The notes under the pieces were generated by a model that saw only the letters and a list, made by a program, of their open reading frames with translations, searched no databases and was not told the DNA's origin. From positions 1-64,000 of the forward strand of contig JAZAYU010001065.1 of NCBI GenBank assembly GCA_038501625.1: DNA of 64,000 nt, given 5' to 3'. Origin of the DNA: Corbicula japonica (taxonomy: Eukaryota > Mollusca > Bivalvia > Venerida > Cyrenidae). Below are positions 1 to 10,934 of the stretch, in pieces (position 1 is the stretch's first letter; every line of letters begins with the position of its first letter). The translations under genes were made by a program, and so were the position numbers.

Positions 1-689
1 TTAAAAAACGAGAAATGCAAATGGCAGAGCCAAATGATATAATGAATGGTGCAACAAAGAACAAACACAATAATGTTCCTTCTGGGTCAAAAATCGTATT
101 TGGTATGGACAAAAATGAGACAACTCCTGGTTACACACTTTTACGTGCTACTAAAATTATCAATTATAATGAATTCATAAGCAATTGTATGGAAAGAAAA
201 CAAAAAAGAACGTTCCTGTCTAGCTGTGATTTTCTTATTGAAAACAAACACAAGTTCCGATTGTACGAGGGCTGGGCGAAGTCCTCAGTACAATATGCTG
301 AACGGAAAGGTCCTTTGCTACCGGAAACTATGTCCTCTAATGACATGTGCCTGAAAATCCTCGACTTCCTTACAGGTCAACCTCGTGTTAGAAATAAGAA
401 AGATTGTGTAATTGCACTGCCCTGCCACTGTCCATCTCTTTTAAGTGAATGCCAATACCGAAACAGATCGCTGGACTGGCCAACAGCAGACATGGTCAGT
501 GAAGTTGTAAATTGTCTTGTTCACATCATACCAGTTGATCTAAACGATAGCAGAAATGAACGCTTGCAATTGAGAATCAGATTTACCTTTGCTGAAATCT
601 ACCCGGTTCAAAATTTGAATGATACTCAAATGAAAATCCTGATTTTGCTGCTAATGATCGCTAAAAAGGAGTTAAAGCCAATAAGTAAT

Positions 690-2278
690 ACTAGAATGTT
701 GTGTTCCGCGGAACACATGTGTCGCCTGCATGGAAAAAGTTGAAATGTGGGCCTATGTTTAATCATATATAATAAAATTATTTTATTGAAGTTGATTTCA
801 ATACTACACCACAGAACACATGTGTCATCTAAATTGCATTTAAAAGGAGAATCACTATTATAATGGTAAAACCCGAGTTATCATCTTCAAAAATTGGTTT
901 GTGCACGCAGATGAGTTATTCAAAGTATTAAGTGAATTGAACAAGTACTTTCCATTTTACAGGCAACACTAAGTTTCATGTTAAAGTTGCATTTGAAAGG
1001 GACATAACTCATAAAATATTCAAACAGGAGTTTTAATTTTTGTAGTTGTCGATGACACTGTTCATGTTGATGATACAATCCAAGTATTCAATGAATAGGG
1101 CAAGTACTTTCAAATTATACAAAACATTAAGTTTCATGTTAAATTTGCATTTGAAAAAAAAAGTCGAACAGGAGTTATGATTCTTGTTCTAACCGATGTT
1201 GTTGTTGTTCATGAAGATGATATATTCGAAGAGTGAATAGGGGACCAGTACTTTAAAAGTTATAAGCAACATTTTCATGTTTAAGTTGTATATTAAAGGG
1301 ACACAGCTCATAAAATTGTCCAGCAGGAGTTTTCGTTCTCGTTCTTCATAATGACGCTGTTCATGAAGATGATTTTTTTTCGAATATCAAGTGAATTTTC
1401 AAAGTTAAAGTCAACATTAAGTTTCATGTTAAAGTTGCATTTGAAAGGGGCATAATTCAAAATATAATCAAACAGGAGTTATGATTCCTTTTGTTACCAA
1501 TGTTATTGATAATGCTGATAATGTATTCCAAGTATGATGTGAACAGGACAAGCATTTTCAAAGTTATAGGCAATATTACGTTTCATGTTAAAGTTACATT
1601 TGAAAGCGGCATAACTCCAAAATATTGAAACTGGAGTTATCATTCTTGTCGTCACAGATGGCATTGTTCATGCTAATGATATATTCCAAGTATGAAGTGA
1701 ATAGGACAAGTACTCTCAAAGTTATAGGCAACATTAAGTTTCAGGTAAAAGTTGCATTTAAAAGGGGAATAACTCAAGAAGAATTGAAACTGGAGTTATC
1801 ATTCTTGTCATCAAAGATGGCATTGTTCATGGTGATGATATATTCCAAGTATGAAGTAAATAGGACAAGTACTTTCAAAGTTATAGGCAACATTACGTTT
1901 CATGTTAAAGTTGCATTTGAAAGGATCATAACTCAAAAATTATTGAAACTGGAGTTATCATTCTTGTTGTTACAGATGGCATTGTTCATGCTGATGATAT
2001 ATTCCAAGTATGAAGTGAATAGGACAAGCACTTTCAAAGTTATAGGCCATATTAAGTTTCATGTTAAAGTTGTATTTGAAAGGGGCATAACACAAAAATT
2101 ATTGAAAGTGGAGTTATCATTCTTGTCGTCACAGATGCCATTGTTTATGCTGATGATATATTCCAAGTATGAAGTGAATAGGACAAGTACTTTCAAAGTT
2201 ATAGGCCACATTAAGTTTCATGTTAAAGTTGGGGGACAATAGGATCCCTATGTGTCTAACTGCTATCGCAGGCGACAC
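690..2278 (+). mobile_element. Tandem-repeat-bearing non-autonomous element inside cGLR copy 1
   Basis: Sequence between the two halves of cGLR copy 1. The ends carry short inverted repeats: TGTGTCGCCTGC at 718-729 and GCAGGCGACACA at 2,268-2,279. Just outside the left one is the palindrome GTTCCGCGGAAC. The interior is about nine degenerate direct copies of a roughly 160-bp monomer, each with a version of TTCATGCTGATGATATATTCCAAGTA. Monomers at the right are most alike, those at the left most diverged. Related copies lie at 26,640 and, inverted, at 41,280-42,115. Bivalve genomes are known to hold MITE- or Helitron-like elements with such internal arrays; which class this is cannot be told here. 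Confidence 0.75.
1625..2235 (+). repeat. 159-bp tandem array (four best-preserved monomers)
   Basis: Four monomers of 159 bp whose length is a multiple of three, so one frame stays open for 205 codons and reads as a 53-residue repeat. This is an effect of the repeat period. Every monomer has the same TTCCAAGTATGAAGTGAATAG core, and the same family is full of stops elsewhere in the window. Confidence 0.85.
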
Positions 2279-2345
2279 AAAAATATCTTCATAATGTGAT
2301 TAAAAATATAATGTTTTGGCTCTCCTTTTTGCAAGCTTTGACATC

Positions 2346-2554
2346 CACGTCTTAAAAACCTTAATGAAAACTAGGTGATTAAATTGCTCAATCATAATTA
2401 GATTAAATAAAACATCCTAATATCCCATCATTTCAGATAAAAAAATGTTAAAAAACTAACAATAGATTGAAAACCGTACTTATTAATTTTCAGTGATCGT
2501 TTTTGTTCACGTTATTGCTATTTGTGTCATGTATTTAAATTTAATAAAATAGTT
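2346..2554. other. Short spacer between cGLR copies 1 and 2
   Basis: AT-rich and without an ORF. It holds the fading 3' end of cGLR copy 1 before the sequence becomes alignable to the upstream region of cGLR copy 4 (from about 2,555). Confidence 0.4.
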
Positions 2555-2849
2555 AAAACGCTAGGGCGCTAAAACATTTGTAATCATGATCAAAATGGGT
2601 TTATACAAAGATATGACTTATCTAAAGTGATATTGTAGTGATATGTTTACATTATCATTTGTTTCAATTAAATTTGAAATAAAACTTTATGCACAAATGA
2701 ATAAACAGTTATACATGTATAAATAGGCCATCGTGCTAACTCAGATTCATTGAGTGAACTCTGGAATTCGTATTTTTTCGAGGCGTTTGCAACGAGCGCA
2801 AATACATGATATGGTGGTTCCAGTTGCTGCATATTACTATGTTTAACCG
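2555..2849 (+). promoter_or_regulatory. Promoter and 5' non-coding exon of cGLR copy 2
   Basis: This stretch aligns with 57,605-57,880 upstream of the intact copy 4. A TATA-like TATAAATAGG sits at 2,718-2,727. Roughly 30 bp on begins a conserved block with GGCGTTTGCAACGAGCG, ending in ACCG|GTAAACACAT, a good splice donor at 2,850. The same block and donor occur in copy 4, so transcription start, leader exon and first intron seem shared. The start site itself is inferred. Confidence 0.6.
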
Positions 2850-3307
2850 GTAAACACATTTTCTTTCGTTTTTATGCTTTTTATACAATGCGTGAATTTG
2901 AAAGGACAGACGAATTACATCACATGACGCCAAAGTTTTATTTGTTGCGAAAGGTTATTTTGGCGTCTTTTACTAATTTCAAAATATTATGAAGGGTATT
3001 CTGCGGCTATCATTGCACGTTAGGGAGATTGTAATTAGATTCTTTTTTTCGTTTAAAAATACTAAAGGTTACTCAGTTTTAAACCCTCTGAAATTCTTGT
3101 AGCAAATTTATCGGTGCATAGGTTATAAAATGTGTCCCATTCATGGTGCTAACAATCAAAAGTTGACAACGAAATTGGAGCTTTCAGCTCAGTCGAGTCA
3201 AAAGATAAAAAGTAGAAAAAATGTATACATTTTACTGCTTTACCTTTAGAATAATAAAATGTGTTTAATAACCATTTTACTTGCAGCCTGCATTTTTTCT
3301 TTTACAG
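2850..3307 (+). other. 5'-UTR intron of cGLR copy 2
   Basis: GT donor at 2,850 and a TTTTTTCTTTTACAG acceptor ending at 3,307. The coding start lies in the next exon at 3,393. Copy 4 has the same arrangement (57,881-58,554). Confidence 0.55.
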
Positions 3308-4909
3308 CAATAATAAAATAGCGAAAATGAAGCTGCTTTACCAAGTTAGGAAGTTGAAATAAAGATTATTACATGTCGATATACTGACGAAAATGGCAAC
3401 TGAACAAATAAGTACTGAGTGCAATCAAATACTGGACAAATATGGATAAACAAAACAATGGCAGACAGACGAATTGCAGAGAATAACAAAATATCACAAT
3501 CTATGACAATGATGACTCATCACTTTTTGGGACATTCCAAAGTAGACAAAGTTCTGGTAGGCAGTAGGGGTGAAGGAATATTCATGTTTGGTGAAAGCGA
3601 CACTGATGTCATGTTTATACTAAATGATGTTTGGCCACAGAAAGATTGCAACCAATCAATGTCAATGCAGGAAGAATGATGCAAATGTCAGAGCCAAGTG
3701 ACACAATGATTGATACAACAAAGAATACAGAAGATGCTGTTCCTACTGCATCAAAAACTGTATTTGTAATGGACAAACACGAGACCCCTGCTGGTTACAC
3801 ATGTTTACTTGCTACTGATACTACCGACAATGAATTCACACAAAATTCTGTGGTAAAAACACAAACAGGAACATTTTATCTAGCCATGACTTTCTGATTG
3901 CAAACAAACATAAAATTTGGTTGTATGAGGGCTGGGCGAAAACCTCAGTAAAATATGCTGAACAGAAAGGTCCATCCCTGCCTGAAACTATGTCCTCTAA
4001 TGACACGTACCTGAAATTTCTCGACGTCCTAACAGGTCTAACTCATGTTAGCAATAAGAAGGATTGTGTTATTGCACTTCCCTGTGATTGTCCATCTCTT
4101 TTAAATGATTGGCAAAATCGACAGAGATTATGGGACTGGCCAACAGCAAACATGATCCGAAAAGTTGTTGAAAAGGACGTTCACGTTGTACCGGTTGGTC
4201 TAAAAGGTAACATAAATGAAAGTTTACAATGGAGAATAAGCTTTACCTTTGCTGAAGTCTATCTTGTTCAAACTTTAAATGACAGTCAAATTAAAAGCCT
4301 GATTCTGCTGCGAATGATTGCCAAAGAGAAGCTTAAACCAATCAGTAGTGCAATATCTTCGTATGTGATTAAAAATTTAATGTTTTGGCTTTTTGAGTCT
4401 ATAGACTTAGAAGCATTCACATCCATGACTTTGCTTGAACGTGCAAAGAAAGGCCTTTTACGTTTACGAGATAACATTAGTCAAAAACAGCTTCAATGTT
4501 ATATGATGCCGGAAAGGAGTCTGCTATGTAATATAAACGAAATTGAAGTAAACCAGCTTATCACAACACTTGACGACGTAATCCAAAACGATTTTGAAAT
4601 ATACAATGTTATCCTAAACGAAATCCAAAAGAAGGGAATAAAAGAACTTGCAGACATGGAAAGAATCTATCTAGAAATTGAAAAAGATATGACGCCGACA
4701 GAGATATTTGATATTGCACAGAAGTCTTATAAATGTACTTCAAGCTGTAGACAACACATATACTGTGTCTACCAAATACTAAAATCCTACATCCAGAAGA
4801 ATGGAATAACACCATTGCTCAACTGTGTAAACCAAACTCAGGAAGGACAATTGCAGGGTGAAATGAGCACTTACAACAATCAAAATCGGTCGACAAATAA
4901 TTCACATGA

Positions 4910-5205
4910 AACAGAGTCCGGTGAATGTTTGCGAATCCGGTGAATTCGCAAACTCAGCTACCCTTTTAAAGGGTTCTAGACTAAATGTTTTTTCTTTAAT
5001 ATATAGTTGGGTGGTCTAATAATAAAACGTACTATGTTTTGAACCAATATCTCTAGAAATGAGTGAGCTATCGAGTCTCAAACACCAAAATCGCCATGGC
5101 GATTTCGGAAACGCCATGGCGATTTTTCGTCGCCATAAAATCCCCATGGCGATTTTCCGCAATAAATTTGAAATGGCGTTATTTCGCCATGGCGATTTCG
5201 TCAAA
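4910..5205 (+). repeat. Left terminal inverted repeat of the 5.1-kb element
   Basis: Mirrors 9,692-9,987. It begins AACAGAGTCCGG and ends in a series of CGCCATGGCG palindromes. Confidence 0.88.
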
Positions 5206-5460
5206 AAAATAAAATATTAATAATTTGACATTTTTAAGAATTTGTGGGTCCTATATGTTTAAAACAGTGAAGTGCGTCCACCTCTGAGAAAGTCTATTTT
5301 TGTCGCCATGTTAAATATGGCGAAATATCGCCATTGGGAAAAATCGTCATCTTAGTTATGGCGGAAAATCACAATAAATTATATGGCGGAATTTCGCAAT
5401 ACATTATATGGCGGAATTTCGCAATAAGATAAATGGCGATTTATTCCATAAATGTTTTGG
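5085..5460. repeat. Left subterminal ATGGCGA/TCGCCAT array
   Basis: Many copies of GCCATGGCGATTTT and TATGGCGGAATTTCGCAAT spaced a few tens of bases apart. The motif AAAATCGCCATGGCGATTTT is a perfect 20-bp palindrome. Such arrays are typical places for transposase binding, which is inference here. Confidence 0.75.
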
Positions 5461-6849
5461 CCATATTTTAATATTAAGTCACTTATATTACGAGGGATAT
5501 TAATTTTTGCACATTTCAGGCTAAGGAAATTTCGCATCATAAAACCTTACGAAATCAAACCACCATCTAATCTTATGAAAATATTATCCGTTCGCTGATG
5601 TATGCAAGCGCGAAACAATCTATGCCAGCGTGAAAATATATGCCTTATGCGCGAAATTTGATTCTCGCGCATAAAAATGAAACCTTATAATTTGAATAAC
5701 ACCAATTCACGCTGGATCCCTCCGTGGTTTTCTCTTCATCGGATGGGGGAGCCTCATAACCGTTTGAAATCGGCCTGTTTGTGGCTTGTTTGCAATAATA
5801 ACATGTCAGGAAAGCGATTTCATGTCTTTATCTCGTATGGTAGAGGCGTACTAGTTTCGAAACAGCGGATGTATATTTTGACACCGTATTTGCGATCATA
5901 CCGCTTTTAAAATGGGGTTTGTTCGGTTAGAGAGCAGTAATTGTATTACTACTAAGTAATCTCCTGTGTGTTTTTGAATGATAGATGAAATGCAGATCTT
6001 TACAGCAATATATGGTTGTCAAGAAATTAAGGTGATAGAAATCATGTTAAATGTTCACTGAGAAATCAGTGTTAAATGTACATTGATCATTAGGGAATTT
6101 AGCATTGAGGTCTATGGGAATTGGATTTACTTTGGTTCAGCCGAAACCACAGTATGTGCTGTTGCAATTTGACATGCGCTGTCCGTACTCACAAATGTCC
6201 TGTTAGCGTCCACTGTATTTCCGGAACTTATCATGAGAGTACGCTGTATATAATGGATCACTCTGTCACTTAGAAAGCGAAACAAAAAGAAAATATGTTC
6301 ACCAGCTTGGGAACGAGTGCTTCCTTTCTCTCAGCTGGTAATTTTCGGAAGTAATTAGTGACTACACGATATAGCATTAAAATCCATACACAAAAAGGAA
6401 CATATTTCAACAGTCCTGACAAATAGTCAAACACAGCCCCGGCCTAAGGGTTTGGACCTACCATAGAAGAGTCTCGGCTGTACACGACCGCTTAAATCCC
6501 TCTTGCTGAATGAGTTTATGTATTTAACCCATGTCACATCGTGAATAAAAAAACTTCCAAAATTTGATAAGGATCACTTAAAAGGATGTGTTTATTCCTG
6601 AATAGATGATTGTGAAACGATAACATAATGTGTTTGTGATATTTTTCTCCCGATTGAAAATGTTTCATACTGTGGCATCAATATATTTCGCGGTGGTTAA
6701 ACTTTCGCTAGGGTACATGCGCGAAATCAATCATTGAATATCTAGTCTTATAAGATGATACAAGTGCGCGAATTTAAACGCGCGCGAAAATGCTAATTAA
6801 GTCATTTGCGCGAAAGTTGATCCCCGCGAAATTTAATGATACAACAGTA

Positions 6850-7600
6850 CTGATATACGTATGGACCATAACCCTGGTTTTAATAACCATCGCCATACGC
6901 AAAACTCCAGGTGCACAACTACACGTGATTGTCGACATAACTGTAAATTTTTATGATAATCATTGTGGCTCCCATACTTTTTGGGTTAGGAGCGGCACAG
7001 ATTTTCAACGTAAATCTATTATATTGAAATTCATAAGTTGACAGCTCTTTTCAAATTGACATGGCCGGAAGCAAAACTCCATTTGAACAACTACACATAA
7101 TGGTCATCACAAGTCATGTAAAGTTTCGTGATTGTGGCTTTCATAATAATTGTTGGGTTATGCGCGACAAAATAGTACGAGGTAAAAATTATACTGAAAT
7201 ACGTAAGGGACCAAAACTCTGGTTTTAGGTGGCATGGCCCACCGCGAAACCCCACAAGTACAACTACATACCACGGTTATTATGCCTGTAACGTTTCATT
7301 ACTGTGACCTTAAACTTTTCGTGTCATGTACACGCAAGATAACATGCTGAATGCATTTTTTTAATGCATAAGGGGCAATAACTCTGATTTTGTTGGGCAT
7401 GGTCAGAAACAAAACCCAAGGAGCATAACTACACATAATTTTGAATGCTACCTGTTTAGATTCATGATTGTGGCTATTCAACTTTTTGAGTTACGCATGA
7501 CACAAGATTATATGGTAAATGTATAATACTGGAGTACTTAATGGGTCATCACTCTGGTTTTAGTAGCCAAAAATGAAACCCTGGATAACAACTACTTATG
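6850..7600. repeat. Degenerate tandem repeat inside the 5.1-kb element
   Basis: Four to five diverged units of about 150-170 bp, each with a form of CAACTACACATAATGGTC followed by a GATTGTGGCT block. No coding potential is seen. Confidence 0.6.
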
Positions 7601-7929
7601 AAGGTCAACAAGAATGGAAATATTTATTATTGTTAGTTTCAATATTATTTATGTTACAAAACATTTATATAGAATGACTTGTCTTAGCAAACACGATGTT
7701 ACATGTGTTATTAGAATTTAAATTGGTCTGATTTAACATCTACTGCGGTATCATTGAATTTCGCCGGGATGCCGCGAATGACATTTTCGAGCAGACATAA
7801 ATTCGCGTTGTTGTATTATTCGTTATACGCAGTTATATTATCCTTATAAGGCGCACTACAATGTTGTAAAATTTGGCTAAAATTTCATTTCGCACGATTG
7901 CCTTAGCGCGTCATAAGCGAAACTGATAA

Positions 7930-8345
7930 CGCAGTAAAGCCCCGGTCACAACCCGCCGTACGTGCAAGTGCGTGCGGTCTACGTACGAAAACGTAGACCA
8001 AATTCAGGGATCAGTACGTGGTGAGCACTGCCTCCGTATGGATTTTGGAGCACGCAGACATGCCGTTTCATTTTTAGTGCATGCAAAACTTTCTCTGCGT
8101 TCGAACTGCATGCGGGATACGGATTCACCACCCGTACGGGTGACGTGCTAGCCCTGTACGTCCACTAGCGCATAACGCACTGCCTTTGCGAGTCTAGGCG
8201 TGGTCCGTGGGGTTGCGTGCTTTCTCATTTCAACCGTCCAAAACGCGCATTGAACTCAGGCGGACCGTACAGAGTAAGTACGTGCTCCGCACTTACAACG
8301 CACGGTGTGCGCACGGATCTCTGCGGTATATAATATATTTCGGGT
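7930..8345. other. CpG-rich block in the 5.1-kb element
   Basis: Markedly richer in G+C and CpG than its surroundings, with many ACGTAC-type palindromes (CCGTACGTGCAAGTGCGTGCGG, then GCGCACGGATC). No ORF. It may be a nested element; its ends are not clear. Confidence 0.45.
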
Positions 8346-8629
8346 ATCGATAGGTCGTCTTTTTATATATCAAACAACGGCGAACGAAATAAACTCACGT
8401 TCACCGCACTAGAACTAATTCGTTCATTCTACGGAAAATTCGTCAGTTAAATTTTAAAATATTGTTTTATTTATTGATGTATCTGCTTAACTTAACCACT
8501 TGAGGAATTGATCCTTCTTCTTTAAAACATTTATACAACCCTGACACAAGTAAATTGGTCAACAAGCAATGGTGGTAATATTTAAATTGAAATACGAGGC
8601 AAAAATATTATAAGCGGTCATGGTAGCAT

Positions 8630-9115
8630 GCGAGTGCGCGATATCGCATCATACATCCGTGATATCGCATATTGTGTTTTCATATCGTGTTTTCGTGAAC
8701 GCTCTATCCTAAGGGCGAGAGCACGAAAACACGAAAACAAGATGCGAGAAAGCGAAACAACGATGCGATGTCGCTAAAGTACGATGGGAGGGTGCAATTT
8801 TAATATCGCGACCTTGCATCACACTTTCGCCAGCTCGCATCGTATTTTCGCGTTTTTGTGTTTGCTCTGACATGAAGGCGACAGTACGAAAACACAAAAA
8901 CAAAATGCGAGAACGCGAAACAACAATGCGAGGTCACGAAAGTGCAATGCGAGGGTGCCATTTCAATATCGCGACCTAGCATCATACTTTCGCCATCTCG
9001 CATCGTGTTTTCGCGATCTCGCATCGTGTTTAAATCCTTAAGGATAGTGTTTTCGCGATCTCGTAGTTTCGTTGTCCAACGAAAACGGTAAACCATGATG
9101 CGAAAACGCGAAACA
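8630..9115. repeat. Inverted/tandem block built on CTCGCATCGTGTTTTCGCG
   Basis: Repeated forms of GCGATATCGCAT, CTCGCATCGTGTTTTCG and the inverse ACGAAAACACGAAAACAA, arranged as two large imperfect palindromic halves (8,700-8,810 and 8,880-8,985). Two overlapping frames appear open on the minus strand only because of the repeated codons. Confidence 0.6.
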
Positions 9116-9479
9116 TTGCGCATTCAGATATGTATACTTGAAAGCAGCACAAAATTTGATCCATCTGAAATTGAAGTGTAATTTTTCCCGCAAAACTCGG
9201 AAATACCTACTTGTGACTGAAGACTCCGGCTATGAATCATTTCGTATGCAGACTTGCCAACAAACAAATAAAAAAAGCAACATAATGGGTGTTACTGTTA
9301 AATCAAATATTATTTCATAGATGGTCGAATTAATTGTCGTTAATTCGACAAAATCTCGTATAAGTACTTGTTTTTTTTTCAAATTGTGTCCCTATTAGAC
9401 TTGACCGCCATTTAAGATAAAACATGTGATTACTTTTGAGTAAATAAAAATAGCATAATTTATACCATCAAACAATTTA

Positions 9480-9830
9480 TTTTTCGCCATAAATGTTATG
9501 GCGAAAAATCGCAATAAAAAATATGGCGGAAAAACGCCATAAATTTATTGCGAAATCCCGCCATAATTTTCATTGCGAAATACCGCCATGGCGATTTTTA
9601 AAAATGATTTTAACCCCGATTTAAAGTATAGAGAAGCTCAATAATGAGACATACTTTAATTTTCAATAAATATTACAGATTTTGGAAAAATGATTGAAAA
9701 TCGCCATGGCGAAATAACGCCATTTCAAATTTATTGCGGAAAATCGCCATGGGGATTTCATGGCGACGAAAAATCGCCATGGCGTTTCCGAAATCGCCAT
9801 GGCGATTTTGGTGTTTGAGACTCGATAGCT
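9480..9830. repeat. Right subterminal ATGGCGA/TCGCCAT array
   Basis: Counterpart of the left array, with the same GCCATGGCG palindromes and TTATTGCGAAATCCCGCCAT units in inverse order. Confidence 0.75.
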
Positions 9831-9987
9831 CACTCATTTTTAGAGATATTGGTTCAAAACATAGTACGTTTTATTATTAGACCCCCCAACTATATATTAA
9901 AGAAAAAAACATTTAGTCTAGGACCCTTTAAAAGGGTAGCTGAGTTTGCGAATTCACCGGATTCGCAAACATTCACCGGACTCTGTT
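9692..9987 (-). repeat. Right terminal inverted repeat of the 5.1-kb element
   Basis: Inverse of 4,910-5,205. It ends CCGGACTCTGTT at 9,987, directly before the ATGA target duplication. Confidence 0.88.
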
Positions 9988-10157
9988 ATGAACAAATTCC
10001 TTTAATGTCTGGTGTAACAGAACAAACCGGCATCAAAAATGAAACCATGGTCACGATTAATGAACAAACTGCATTAACATTTTCAAGTGAAACTACTTGT
10101 TTGTTACTTGTTTGTTACATGATCCCAGCTATTCAGAAATGCAGCATGCTGGAATAA

Positions 10158-10814
10158 TTCGTGAACCTTTAATGACACTGCGAGGGAAAATTTTGTTTCT
10201 ATTCAAGTGTATGCTTGATATGATGAAATGTTTTTGTCTTTTCTTCAAAAGTACTAATCCAAGACACCTCGGTTATCGCAAATTATCGAGTCCTGCAGGC
10301 CTGCTGCCCCATTTTCGTAGTGTATATTCTTGCAATTGTTATATATTTAGTATATCATGGAGTAACATGGTAAGCTAATATTCCGTTGGTGTACGACCAT
10401 ACGCAGCCACCAAATCGTGACAAACCAAAGTTCGCGATTGTTCTGACATACCGTGTTTTACATGTATAAATGTATGTCTATAACATTGGTCAAATAAAAC
10501 ATCATACAACGGCTCGTAGAACCTTTTCTTTCATTTAACCAGAAGTATCAGACTTCTGGTACTGTTGTAATCGTTCATTTTAAAATATTTCCAAAAATAG
10601 TTCACCATGCATGTGAACTTTTGCTGGCTTGGTTCACTAAGGGAGCTTGTACTTCTTTGTTCATATAATAACCTTTTTGGGCAAGTGTGAAGTCTGTGCA
10701 TCCTAGGACAGTGTTAATCCCCAATGACCGTTCCAAGACCGTAACACGTCGGGTTTCGAATTTTGCTAATTGTTTGTGGTGTCCGTTTTAATTGATCATT
10801 TTATAAACCATGAA
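10158..10814 (+). other. 3' flank of cGLR copy 2
   Basis: Non-coding. It contains AATAAA at 10,493-10,498, a plausible polyadenylation signal for copy 2. A 93-codon open frame at 10,097-10,378 has no recognisable features and overlaps the gene's own last codons in another frame. Confidence 0.45.
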
Positions 10815-10930
10815 AGCATATTTGTGTCACAACTTAACCACATAAAATAACGTGAAAATAATGGAGGATTTCGCAAAAAAGTTTTTTTCTCGAGAAAACA
10901 TCCATTTTTTCACGATTAAAAAAAGTTATG
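10815..10930. repeat. MITE fragment upstream of the LINE
   Basis: AGCATATTTGTGTCACAACTTAACC and the following ACGTGAAAATAATGGAGGATTTCGC match the left end of the complete MITE at 14,987-15,267. Only the left part is present before the LINE region begins. Confidence 0.6.
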
Positions 10931-10934
10931 TCAA

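Larger units (their letters stand above)
1..2345 (+). pseudogene. cGAS-like / Mab-21-like nucleotidyltransferase, copy 1 (5' end off-window, transposon-split)
   Basis: The reading frame is open from base 3 and runs to a stop at 743. It aligns without gaps to about residues 93-320 of the intact copy at 58,640, from the KKREMQ segment to the LKPISN segment of the Mab-21 core. After LKPISN the sequence turns into a repeat-bearing transposon. Gene sequence resumes near 2,278 with the continuation (AAAATATCTTC...ATAATGTTTTGGCT), now with in-frame stops, and fades out by about 2,345. The N-terminal nucleotidyltransferase motif would lie left of the window. Conserved tryptophans are lost: SECQYRN for SDWQYRN, and LQLRIRF for LQWRISF. 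Insertion, stops and lost core residues make it a pseudogene. The family assignment rests on comparison with the three other copies here. Confidence 0.85.
4910..9987. mobile_element. 5,078-bp non-autonomous DNA transposon with ~296-bp terminal inverted repeats
   Basis: The left end (AACAGAGTCCGGTGAATG...) at 4,910 is matched in inverse by the right end finishing at 9,987. By eye the arms agree for about 296 bp with only a handful of differences. The direct repeat ATGA flanks the element at 4,906-4,909 and 9,988-9,991. Inside are subterminal ATGGCGATTTT arrays, degenerate tandem repeats, a CpG-rich block and a second palindromic block. No ORF resembles a transposase, so it must have been mobilised in trans. 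A 4-bp duplication is known for Sola, Ginger and some Academ elements; none can be chosen from this copy. Near-identical arms suggest a fairly recent insertion. Confidence 0.9.
3393..10157 (+). pseudogene. cGAS-like / Mab-21-like nucleotidyltransferase, copy 2 (frameshifted, split by a 5-kb transposon)
   Basis: The start matches copies 3 and 4 (AAAATGGC, then MATEQISTECNQ). A lost base at about 3,447 turns the YGYNK segment into a TAA. A second single-base loss lies near 3,631 (GTTTGG against GTTTTGG) and a third indel near 3,875. Between and after these the protein is clear: GSRGEGIFMFGESDTDVM with the DxD acidic pair, then from 3,921 the Mab-21 core including LQWRISFTFAEV. A 5,078-bp element interrupts the tail at 4,910. 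The frame resumes at 9,988 and runs to TAA at 10,155-10,157, giving a short tail with one modest hydrophobic stretch. Across the empty site the frame is continuous, so the element arrived in a gene with an open 3' end. A polyadenylation signal AATAAA lies at 10,493. Dead as it stands. Confidence 0.88.

Noticed and set aside
1625..2242. 205-codon open frame with 53-residue repeats
   Set aside because: It follows the 159-bp monomer period of a transposon array; the same family elsewhere is full of stops.
5677..7041. Open frames of 77 and 83 codons inside the 5-kb element as transposase remains
   Set aside because: Neither shows a DDE/DDD or zinc-finger pattern, and the second lies in degenerate tandem repeats.
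10097..10378. 93-codon frame after cGLR copy 2
   Set aside because: Overlaps the copy 2 tail in another frame and shows no conserved feature.
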